Part shown: piece after piece, positions 1-5,148 of the stretch
Layout: the number at the start of each line of letters is the position of its first letter
Position numbering within the stretch: position 1 is the first letter of the stretch
Assembly (NCBI GenBank): GCA_009927375.1
Contig: RFNE01000153.1
Location: 1-5,610, forward strand
Source of the DNA: Actinomycetota bacterium
Lineage (GTDB): Bacteria; Actinomycetota; Acidimicrobiia; Acidimicrobiales; Ilumatobacteraceae
Reading direction: 5' to 3'
Length of the DNA stretch: 5,610 nt
Notes under the pieces: generated by a model
What the model was told of the DNA's origin: nothing
What the model saw: the letters and a program-made list of their open reading frames with translations, nothing else
Database searches by the model: none
Program-made: the position numbers and the translations under genes

Positions 1-459
1 GCTGACGGCACACGACGTAGTCGCCATCGAGAATGCCGGCATCGATCATCGACTCGCCACGCACGCGCAGCATGAACAATTCGCCGTCGCCGGTGAAGTC
101 CATCGGCAGGGGAACGAGTTCTTCGACGTTTTCCTGGCGAGCACGTTGACACCGGCGGCGACGTCGCCGACGAGCGGGACGTGCTTCGTTGGCCTGCGCT
201 CCATGGCGACACCGCTCGAGGCCTCGTAGCGGACTTCGATGGCGCGGGGCTTGGTTGGGTCGCGGTGGAGGTAGCCCATCTTCTGGAGGGCGGCCAGGTG
301 GTTGTGCACCGTGGCCGAGGAGCTGAGGCCGACGGCCTCGCCGATCTCGCGGACGGAGGGGGGATAGCCCCGCTCCCGCATGTTCTTTTCGATGAAGTCG
401 AGGATGCCGCGCTGGCGGTCGGTCAGGGATGGGGTTTGGGCTGGCTGGCGGCTGGTCAT
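1..459 (-). CDS. lexA: LexA SOS repressor, partial (C-terminus outside window), with a 1-base frameshift
   Basis: Transcriptional repressor of the DNA-damage (SOS) regulon, self-cleaving when stimulated by RecA filaments. From ATG at 459-457 the protein begins MTSRQPAQTPSLTDRQ. Residues 12-75 form the LexA winged helix-turn-helix (Y32-PPSVREIGEAVGL, recognition helix SSSATVHNHLAALQ). The cleavage site is A102-G103 in VGDVAAGV. After A108 the reading frame breaks: one base is missing around 134-138. One frame over, the peptidase domain resumes with ENVEELVPLP, GDGELFMLRVRGESMID (catalytic Ser codon 52-50) and AGILDGDYVV up to the window edge; the catalytic Lys lies outside. Upstream in-frame codons reach 720 but cross the operators and look non-coding, so the 459 start is chosen. 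It also coincides with the predicted transcription start. Identification is certain from family motifs; whether the frameshift is real is doubtful, since a GCC run read one C short explains it. Confidence 0.95.
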
Positions 460-465
460 GGATCC

Positions 466-494
466 ATCGTACGGGTGTTCGCCCCCCAGGTCAA
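466..494 (-). promoter_or_regulatory. lexA promoter, probably giving a leaderless mRNA
   Basis: On the reverse strand, -35 TTGACC (494-489) and -10 TACGAT (471-466) are separated by exactly 17 bases. The expected start of transcription, 6-7 bases after the -10, falls at or next to the A of the lexA ATG (459). No Shine-Dalgarno fits between, so the mRNA is inferred to be leaderless, as is common in actinobacteria. LexA boxes overlap both the -10 and the -35, which fits autorepression. Confidence 0.6.
468..481. promoter_or_regulatory. Degenerate LexA box over the lexA -10
   Basis: CGTACGGGTGTTCG keeps an intact right half (TGTTCG), while the left half differs from CGAACA at two positions. It overlaps the predicted lexA -10. 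It is weaker than the other three boxes and may be only a half-site. Confidence 0.4.
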
Positions 495-505
495 ACACCT
501 GTTCG
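492..505. promoter_or_regulatory. LexA box over the lexA -35
   Basis: CAAACACCTGTTCG differs from the perfect box at 537-550 by a single base (A for G at position 2). It overlaps the predicted lexA -35 hexamer, so LexA bound here would block RNA polymerase. Confidence 0.75.
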
Positions 506-506
506 G

Positions 507-520
507 AGAACAAATGTTCG
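507..520. promoter_or_regulatory. LexA box
   Basis: AGAACAAATGTTCG contains the 12-base core GAACAAATGTTC (508-519), which is symmetrical except at its centre, and matches the Gram-positive SOS operator GAAC-N4-GTTC. It starts 15 bases after the start of the box at 492. Confidence 0.8.
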
Positions 521-536
521 CAAAATCCGTCAACTG

Positions 537-550
537 CGAACACCTGTTCG
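537..550. promoter_or_regulatory. LexA box (best match) upstream of the LysM gene
   Basis: CGAACACCTGTTCG has perfect six-base arms CGAACA/TGTTCG, the full actinobacterial/Bacillus-type SOS operator. It sits immediately before the -10-like TAGGGT of the LysM gene, between the positions of its -35 and -10, a classic place for repression. Confidence 0.9.
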
Positions 551-551
551 C

Positions 552-557
552 TAGGGT
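552..557 (+). promoter_or_regulatory. Candidate -10 element of the LysM gene
   Basis: TAGGGT fits the actinobacterial TANNNT -10 pattern and abuts the LexA box at 537-550. No good -35 is visible 17 bases upstream (GTCAAC at 529-534). Transcription from about 564 would give a leader of about 95 bases, which is rich in C and poor in secondary structure. Confidence 0.4.
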
Positions 558-659
558 GGGTGGTGCCAGGAAGTCCAGCCCAGATCAGCTCCAAACCCCG
601 CACGACCCCCCGACTAGACCAGATCCTCCCCCAAAAACCCACCCGAAAGGACCACCACC

Positions 660-1097
660 ATGGCCATTGCACTCGACTACCGCAGTTTCGACTCGACCGG
701 TCCGATCCGTCGGGCCCCACGTCTCACGGTCATCGAGGGAGGCTCGGCGACCCCGGTTCGCCGCGTTCGCTCGGCCAGCCACCCGTCGATGCGCCCGCGT
801 CCGGTGTCACGTGGCGTCTACGCCCGTCGTCGCTTGGCCGCCGTCGGCCTGCTCGTGGCAATCCTCGCCGTTGCCGTCACGGCAGTCGTCGGTGCGACGG
901 GTTCTCGCGCAGAAGCCGATCGCACGGTCGCTGGTGCAGCGATGGAGCCGCAGTACATCATCGCTCAACCGGGCGACACGCTGTGGGCGATCGCTCAGCG
1001 CATCGCACCGTTGGCGAACACCGCAGATCTCGTGGATGAGCTCGTGCGCCTGAACGGCGATCAGATTGCCGCGGGTCAGCAAGTGCGCATTCCGTAA
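660..1097 (+). CDS. Membrane-anchored LysM protein, likely SOS-induced cell-division inhibitor
   Basis: A 145-residue single-pass membrane protein. Residues 1-58 are a basic, Arg/Pro-rich cytoplasmic tail. Residues 59-79 (LAAVGLLVAILAVAV...) are one transmembrane helix following RRR. A short linker is followed by a LysM peptidoglycan-binding domain at 98-145 (Y-I-I-A-Q-PGDTLWAIAQ ... LVRLNG ... I-A-A-GQQVRIP). AAAGGA-type ribosome site at 646-651, 8 bases before ATG. The gene is divergent from lexA behind a perfect LexA box. LysM proteins in this position are Bacillus YneA and mycobacterial Rv2719c/ChiZ, which block division or act on the wall after DNA damage; corynebacterial DivS plays the same role. 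Topology and context therefore suggest an SOS division inhibitor acting at the outer face of the membrane. No separate hydrolase domain is visible, so wall-cleaving activity cannot be claimed. The function is inferred. Confidence 0.85.
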   Translation: MAIALDYRSFDSTGPIRRAPRLTVIEGGSATPVRRVRSASHPSMRPRPVSRGVYARRRLAAVGLLVAILAVAVTAVVGATGSRAEADRTVAGAAMEPQYIIAQPGDTLWAIAQRIAPLANTADLVDELVRLNGDQIAAGQQVRIP

Positions 1098-1138
1098 CTC
1101 GCACCATCGCACAACTGATATATCTCTCAGGGGTACTG

Positions 1139-1608
1139 TTGTCTGCAGTGCATTGCCCATCGTGTTCATGCGTTGACACCAAGGTCATCGACTCTCGGGA
1201 GTCCGAGGAAGGCGCCGCCATCCGCCGTCGGCGCAGCTGCACCGACTGCGGCTACCGGTTCACGACCTATGAGCGTCTCGAGAACCAGCCGCTATTCGTG
1301 ATCAAGCGCGACGGATCGCGCCAGCCCTTCGATCGGGCCAAGGTCTCGGCCGGGATCCAGGCCGCCGTCAAGGGTCGCCCGGTCGAAGACATCGACATCA
1401 TGGCGATGGTCGAGCGGATCGAGGACAAACTGCGCCTCGTGGGTGGCGACGTCACCACGTCCGACGTCGGCCACAGCGTGCTCGATGAACTTCGCGCAAC
1501 CGACGAGGTCGCCTACATGCGTTTCGCGAGCGTGTACAAGAACTTCGACGACGCGGCAGACTTCCGTCGGAACTTGCGTTGTTGCAGAAGCGTTCGACCC
1601 GCGCCTAA
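1139..1608 (+). CDS. nrdR: NrdR, transcriptional repressor of ribonucleotide reductase genes, with a 1-base frameshift near the C-terminus
   Basis: NrdR binds ATP/dATP and represses ribonucleotide reductase genes at NrdR boxes. The N-terminal zinc ribbon is C6-P-S-C9 ... C34-T-D-C37, followed by RFTTYER; an ATP-cone spans about residues 51-140 (PLFVIKRDGS...). The typical end EVAYMRFASVYKNFDDAADF is present. The frame breaks after CGG at 1568-1570: adding one G gives FRRELALLQKRSTRA and a stop at 1606-1608, for 156 residues, the family's usual size (mycobacterial NrdR 154). Read as given, the frame runs on into unrelated residues to 1651. Start: TTG at 1139 has AGGGG (1129-1133) 5 bases upstream, but GTG at 1148 would give MHCPSC, the family's usual beginning, and may be the real start. 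The gene begins 41 bases after the LysM gene, so the two are probably co-transcribed and under LexA control. Confidence 0.93.
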
Positions 1609-2222
1609 CGCGCGCGGAGGTAGCGCAAGAACGCAAAGCCTTCGTCGGTGACGACGTGGGCCAGGTGGAATCTGTGCATCAGTGGAATCGCGGATCCCAC
1701 GAGTGAGGGCCCCTTGCCGGCGACGAGACTCGCGCTCACCGTCACGTTGATTTCGTCCACGAGGTCGGCGGAAAACATCGCGGAATTCAGGCTCGGTCCG
1801 CCCTCGAGCTGGGCGAAGTTGCCCTCGATCTGTTCGAGTGCGCGCTCGAGGTCGACCGTCTTGTGGCCTGCGCGAACGACGCGGAATCCGTTGGGCACCA
1901 CCGTGTCCTCGGGGGTGATGAGGAATCCGGGGCCTTGGGCGAAGAGCGGTGCGTTCGGGTTGAGGCGGGCCGTCGTCGTGACGACGCCGATGGGGAGGTC
2001 TTGGCGCACCGTTTGGTCGTAGGTATCGATGATCGCCGTCGAGGCCCCGACGATGACGACGTCGGCGATCCGGCGCAGGGCGACGAGCATCGCCAGATCT
2101 GCCGGACCGGAGAGCTGGCGGGAGTGCGAGTCGACGACGGTTCGGCCATCCAGGCTCATCACCATGCACAGCCCGACGTGTGGGCGAGAGCCGTGTGCGG
2201 TGGGGATGCGCGTACGCGTCAT
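1605..2222 (-). CDS. RibD C-terminal/dihydrofolate-reductase-fold NAD(P)H reductase
   Basis: A 205-residue protein of the RibD C-terminal domain family, enzymes that reduce a pterin- or pyrimidine-like substrate with NADPH. Family marks: V21-MSLDGR-T near the start, D54-VVIVGAST, L139-EGGPSLN (NADPH-binding EGGP motif) and L-VDEINVTVSASLVAGKGPSLV in the last quarter. There is no RibD deaminase domain, so it is the stand-alone reductase form; its substrate cannot be told from sequence. Some stand-alone relatives (mycobacterial Rv2671) reduce dihydrofolate, which would link it to nucleotide synthesis, but that is conjecture here. ATG at 2222-2220 has GAGG 8 bases upstream; the longer reading to 2348 adds residues unlike the family and crosses the neighbouring gene. 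Its stop TAG (1607-1605) interlocks with the repaired nrdR stop TAA, so the two genes converge with a 4-base overlap and no terminator between. Confidence 0.85.
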   Translation of the reverse strand: MTRTRIPTAHGSRPHVGLCMVMSLDGRTVVDSHSRQLSGPADLAMLVALRRIADVVIVGASTAIIDTYDQTVRQDLPIGVVTTTARLNPNAPLFAQGPGFLITPEDTVVPNGFRVVRAGHKTVDLERALEQIEGNFAQLEGGPSLNSAMFSADLVDEINVTVSASLVAGKGPSLVGSAIPLMHRFHLAHVVTDEGFAFLRYLRAR

Positions 2223-2308
2223 GGTCGCCACCTCGGTCGGCGTCACCTCGCGCTGCGGTAACGGATGCTCATGGCGCACGACGAATGAGCCTATGGCACG
2301 ATGGGGAG

Positions 2309-4567
2309 ATGGCATCCACCGAACGCACCGTGTTTCGCACGTGTCCACTCTGCGAGGCGACGTGCGGGTTGGAGATCACCGTCGCCGGTGACACCGTCAC
2401 GCGCATCCGTGGCGACCGCAACGACGTGTTCTCGAAGGGCTTCATCTGTCCGAAGGGAAGCACGCTCAAGCAGCTGCACGAGGACCCGAACCGCATCCGC
2501 ACTCCGCTCGTGAAGCGCAACGGCGAATTCGTGCCCGTGTCGTGGGACGAAGCGTGGGTCGAGGTCGACAAGGGACTGAGAGGAGTGATCGCGCGTCACG
2601 GTCACGGGTCGGTCGGCGCATATGTCGGCAATCCGAATGCGCACAACTTGTCACCGCTCATCTACAACCGCGTGTGGTTGCAAGCGCTCGGTTCCAAGCA
2701 GCGCTTTTCTGCATCCTCGGTCGACCAGTTGCCCAAACAGATTTCGTCTGGCTATTTGTTCGGAACGGCGGCTTCCGTGGCGGTGCCCGACATCGATCGC
2801 ACGCACTACATCCTGATGCTCGGTGCGAACCCGTATGAGTCGAACGGCAGCCTGTGCACCGCACCCGATTTCCCTGGTCGCCTCGAGGCGCTGCGCGAGC
2901 GTGGTGGCAAGGTCGTCGTCGTGGATCCGCGGAGGTCGAAGACCGCCGAGCACGCAGACGAGTGGATCGCGATTCGCCCGAACGGCGATGCGCTCTTCCT
3001 CGCCGCGCTCGCCAATGCGATCCTCGCCACCGGTCGCGCAGACGTCGGCGATCGCCTGCGTGCACACGTCGATGGGATCGCAGAGGTCAGCCGCGCGCTC
3101 GCGCCGTTCACGCCGGAATCGGTGGAGCGTGCGACCGGAATCGAGGCATCCGTCATCCGCAGGTTGGCGAATGAATTGTTGGACGCAGAGTCGGCATGCG
3201 TGTACGGCCGCATCGGCACCTGCACGGTGAGCTTCGGCACGACGGCGTCGTGGCTCGTGGACGTGGTCAATGCCGTGACCGGAAATCTCGACTCTCCCGG
3301 CGGCGTGATGTTCCCGCTGCCGGCTGCGGGCAATCCGACGACGCGAGGGGAGAAGGGTCGTGGCAAGGGCTTCCGCATCGGCCGCGGGCACTCGCGAGTG
3401 CGCAAGTTTCCCGAGGCGCTCGGCGAGTATCCGGCTGCGGTGATGGCAGAGGAGATCCTCACCGAGGGCGAGGGCCAGATCCGCGCGATGGTCACCGTCG
3501 CGGGCAATCCGGTGCTCTCGACTCCGAACAGCGAGCAGTTGGACGAGGCCTTCGAGCAGCTCGAGTTCATGGTTGCCGTCGACATCTATATCAATGAGAC
3601 GACGCGGCACGCGGACGTGATCCTGCCGCCCCCGTCGCATCTCGAGCGCAGCCACTTCGACCTCGTGTTCACCGCGTTTTCGATTCGCAACGTGGCCAAC
3701 TATTCAGAGCCGGTGTTCGAGCTTCCCGAAGGTCAGCCCGACGAGTGGGAGATCTTGGCGAAGTTGGCGGGCATCGCCCAGGGTCTCGGCGCTGGCGTCG
3801 ATCCGCAGGCGGTGGATGACTTCACCTTCGATGCGCTCCTCGACAGTTTGTTGAAGGACTCTTCGTCGCCGATCCACGGTCGCGATCGTGATGAGATCGC
3901 TGGCATCGTCACCACGTCGGCCGCACGTGGACCTGAGCGCATGCTCGATCTCATGTTGCGCACCGGTCCGTACGGCGATGGTTGCGGGACGAACCCGAAG
4001 GGGATCTCGCTCGCGACGTTGCGCGAGCATCCGCACGGCATCGACTTCGGTCCGCTCGAGCCGCGCATTCCCGAGGTGTTGCGCACGCCGAGTGGCAAGG
4101 TCGAACTCGCACCAGAGCCGTTGCTCGACGATCTCGTGCGACTCGAGGCGTTCATGGTCGCCGAGCCGAGCGAGGAGATGATGTTGGTCGGGCGTCGTCA
4201 CGTGCGGTCGAACAATTCCTGGATGCACAACATCGAGGTGCTCGTCAAGGGCACGCCACGGTGCACGTTGCAGATGCATCCGAGCGATGCGGAGCGAGTC
4301 GGCGTTTCCTCAGGCGGACTTGCGCGTGTCACCTCGCGCGTCGGAAGCGTGGTCGCCACGGTGGACGTCACGAGCGACATTCGACCGAACGTCGTCAGCC
4401 TGCCGCACGGGTGGGGCCACGAAGTCGAGGGCGTGAAACTCGACGTCGCGCGCCGCTATGCGGGCGTGAACTCGAATGTGCTCACGGACCACGACCAGAT
4501 GGATCCGCTGTCGGGGAACGCGGTCTTGAATGGGATTCCCGTTCGGGTCGAAGTTGTCCGCAGCTAA
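2309..4567 (+). CDS. Molybdopterin-dependent oxidoreductase (DMSO reductase/formate dehydrogenase superfamily), cytoplasmic
   Basis: A 752-residue enzyme of the Mo/W-bis-MGD superfamily. The N-terminal 4Fe-4S domain has C12-x2-C15-x3-C19-x27-C47 followed by PKG, with the electron-relay Lys49. The main molybdopterin domain follows (SWDEAW at 78-83; ILMLGANPYESNG; KVVVVDPRRSKTAEHADEW; MVTVAGNPVLSTPNSEQL; DIYINETTRHADVILPPPSHLE). The C-terminal dinucleotide-binding domain spans about 625-750 (RSNNSWMHNI, SLPHGWGH, NVLTDHDQMDPLSG). No Tat signal or membrane segment, so it is cytoplasmic. At the place where relatives have the Sec/Cys/Ser metal ligand the sequence reads S136-S-V-D-Q-L-P-K, so Asp139 or no protein ligand is likely. 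Substrate unknown. Start: ATG 2309 places the Cys cluster at the usual distance; GGGGAG abuts it, too close for a normal ribosome site. ATG 2285 is an alternative. Similar actinobacterial proteins (mycobacterial Rv0197 type) are known. It stands divergent from the reductase, 86 bases apart; no partner subunit is visible. Confidence 0.92.
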   Translation: MASTERTVFRTCPLCEATCGLEITVAGDTVTRIRGDRNDVFSKGFICPKGSTLKQLHEDPNRIRTPLVKRNGEFVPVSWDEAWVEVDKGLRGVIARHGHGSVGAYVGNPNAHNLSPLIYNRVWLQALGSKQRFSASSVDQLPKQISSGYLFGTAASVAVPDIDRTHYILMLGANPYESNGSLCTAPDFPGRLEALRERGGKVVVVDPRRSKTAEHADEWIAIRPNGDALFLAALANAILATGRADVGDRLRAHVDGIAEVSRALAPFTPESVERATGIEASVIRRLANELLDAESACVYGRIGTCTVSFGTTASWLVDVVNAVTGNLDSPGGVMFPLPAAGNPTTRGEKGRGKGFRIGRGHSRVRKFPEALGEYPAAVMAEEILTEGEGQIRAMVTVAGNPVLSTPNSEQLDEAFEQLEFMVAVDIYINETTRHADVILPPPSHLERSHFDLVFTAFSIRNVANYSEPVFELPEGQPDEWEILAKLAGIAQGLGAGVDPQAVDDFTFDALLDSLLKDSSSPIHGRDRDEIAGIVTTSAARGPERMLDLMLRTGPYGDGCGTNPKGISLATLREHPHGIDFGPLEPRIPEVLRTPSGKVELAPEPLLDDLVRLEAFMVAEPSEEMMLVGRRHVRSNNSWMHNIEVLVKGTPRCTLQMHPSDAERVGVSSGGLARVTSRVGSVVATVDVTSDIRPNVVSLPHGWGHEVEGVKLDVARRYAGVNSNVLTDHDQMDPLSGNAVLNGIPVRVEVVRS

Positions 4568-4575
4568 TACCCAGG

Positions 4576-4639
4576 TTTCCCACAGGCTGATCCCCAGAAC
4601 AAATCAGTAATTCACACGGTTATCCACTTCCTTCTCACA
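4576..4639 (+). promoter_or_regulatory. Row of DnaA-box-like sites
   Basis: Against TTWTNCACA, TTTCCCACA (4576-4584), TAATTCACA (4608-4616) and TTATCCACT (4620-4628) each have one mismatch, and CTTCTCACA (4631-4639) has two. All four point the same way within 64 bases. A reverse-oriented TGTGGGCAA (4887-4895) lies further on. DnaA boxes control nrdAB in E. coli, so a link to nrdJ is conceivable. No exact consensus box is present, so binding is uncertain. Confidence 0.35.
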
Positions 4640-4768
4640 GGGGGACGGCCGTATATTTCGGGGCGCAACCGGCAACGGCGCGACGACGTTTCACGGCAGC
4701 ATGGGGTTTCGATCCTGGACCTGTGACGGGGGGTCTGCGACGAAGTCGGTTGCATTTTGTGACACTTT

Positions 4769-4807
4769 GATTTCTTTTTCGAGGTTTGACGAAAGCCAAG
4801 AAAGATC
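4769..4807. other. Imperfect hairpin in the intergenic region
   Basis: GAT-TTCTT-TTTCG (4769-4781) pairs with CGAAA (4790-4794), AAGAA (4798-4802) and ATC (4805-4807) across an 8-base loop, with 3- and 2-base bulges on the right arm. No T-run follows on the forward strand. It lies upstream of the nrdJ promoter, so it is either a late 3' end for the molybdopterin transcript or chance. Confidence 0.3.
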
Positions 4808-4842
4808 AGGACGAAACGAGGTTCGAGAAGGGTTGGGAATGA

Positions 4843-4871
4843 TTGACAGGGGGGAATTACAATGCTGTAAT
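4843..4871 (+). promoter_or_regulatory. Predicted nrdJ promoter
   Basis: Perfect -35 TTGACA (4843-4848), a 17-base spacer and -10 TGTAAT (4866-4871), preceded by TGC, an extended -10 (TGN). Transcription would begin near 4878, leaving an untranslated leader of about 270 bases before nrdJ. This is the best promoter on the forward strand in the intergenic region. The G at the normally conserved second -10 position is the weak point. Confidence 0.6.
4856..4871. promoter_or_regulatory. Inverted repeat ATTACA-N4-TGTAAT on the nrdJ -10
   Basis: Perfect six-base arms around ATGC; the right arm is the -10 hexamer itself. It does not fit the NrdR or LexA consensus, so it may be the operator of a third, unidentified regulator. 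It may also be a by-product of the promoter sequence. Confidence 0.45.
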
Positions 4872-4874
4872 CAA

Positions 4875-4890
4875 TCCCTACCAGTTGTGG
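4875..4890. promoter_or_regulatory. Weak second NrdR box candidate
   Basis: The 16-mer ending in GTTGTGG shares its right half with the strong box at 4917-4932 and lies exactly 42 bases upstream, about four helical turns. The left half matches poorly (9 of 16 consensus positions overall). NrdR usually binds paired boxes in helical phase, which is the main reason to list it. It would cover the predicted transcription start. Confidence 0.3.
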
Positions 4891-4916
4891 GCAAACCTGC
4901 AATGGGGCCAGGTTCG

Positions 4917-4932
4917 ACACAACATGTTGTGG
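4917..4932. promoter_or_regulatory. NrdR box
   Basis: ACACAACATGTTGTGG contains a perfect 14-base palindrome CACAACATGTTGTG (4918-4931). It matches the published NrdR consensus acaCwAtATaTwGtgT at 13 of 16 positions, including all those in capitals except the final T. It lies about 40 bases after the predicted start of transcription and 217 bases before nrdJ, with nrdR nearby on the chromosome. Repression of nrdJ by NrdR is the natural reading. Confidence 0.75.
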
Positions 4933-4946
4933 TCTCTTTCGAGACC
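4931..4946. other. Hairpin abutting the NrdR box
   Basis: GGTCTC-TTTC-GAGACC has perfect six-base arms and a four-base loop. It shares two bases with the NrdR box. No T-run follows, so it is not a standard terminator; in the leader RNA it would form a stable stem-loop. Confidence 0.5.
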
Positions 4947-5133
4947 CCGGCAGTGGTGCGGCTGACCCCCTTGGACGTTCGTTCACAGCTGAGAAATCGG
5001 CAAGTTGAGGGCAGGACAGAGACGCGACGTAGACGACAGACGACGGTGACGACAGCAGCAATACCCAACAGGTTTTAGAAAACAGCTTTACAACAATCAA
5101 TCGCAAACACACATCACACATCTTCAGAAGAAA

Positions 5134-5138
5134 AAGGA
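5134..5138 (+). promoter_or_regulatory. Ribosome binding site of nrdJ
   Basis: AAGGA within an A-rich run, 10 bases before the ATG at 5149. It sits in an A/C-rich, nearly G-free leader that should be open to ribosomes. Confidence 0.7.
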
Positions 5139-5148
5139 AACGATCAAC

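Larger units (their letters stand above)
4568..5148. other. 581-base intergenic region upstream of nrdJ, no credible gene
   Basis: The stretch is clearly less GC-rich than its neighbours. Open frames on both strands here have poor third-position GC, no family resemblance and no ribosome site, so I call no gene. It holds DnaA-box-like sites (4576-4639), a hairpin (4769-4807), a strong promoter (4843-4871) with an inverted repeat, a NrdR box (4917-4932) with an adjoining hairpin (4931-4946), a GACGAC-type purine-rich stretch (about 5010-5060) and an A/C-rich leader (5080-5148). No terminator with a T-run is visible after the molybdopterin gene. Confidence 0.8.

Noticed and set aside
181..1053. 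Open frame of 290 codons on the forward strand over lexA and the LysM gene
   Set aside because: It is antisense to lexA and out of frame with the LysM gene; its sequence is Arg/Ser/Pro-rich shadow translation.
1109..1127. ATATAT-containing stretch before nrdR as an autoregulatory NrdR box
   Set aside because: Only the central six bases fit; the flanking CA/TG halves required by the consensus are absent.
2651..3655. Open frame of 334 codons on the reverse strand inside the molybdopterin gene
   Set aside because: The forward gene has all family motifs; the reverse frame is an Arg-rich shadow as expected in high-GC DNA.
4568..4700. Replication origin, because of DnaA-box-like sites
   Set aside because: No dnaA, dnaN or gyrB nearby, no AT-rich unwinding element beside the boxes, and no exact consensus box.
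4931..4946. Hairpin as a transcription terminator
   Set aside because: No T-run follows, and it lies inside the presumed nrdJ leader.
4940..4966. GGCAGTGG as part of a cobalamin riboswitch B12 box
   Set aside because: Only its reverse complement resembles the CCACTG core, which is on the wrong strand for nrdJ, and the other conserved parts are missing.
4701..5078. Open frame of 125 codons on the forward strand in the intergenic region
   Set aside because: No ribosome site, poor third-position GC, no recognisable motif, and it runs through the promoter and NrdR box.
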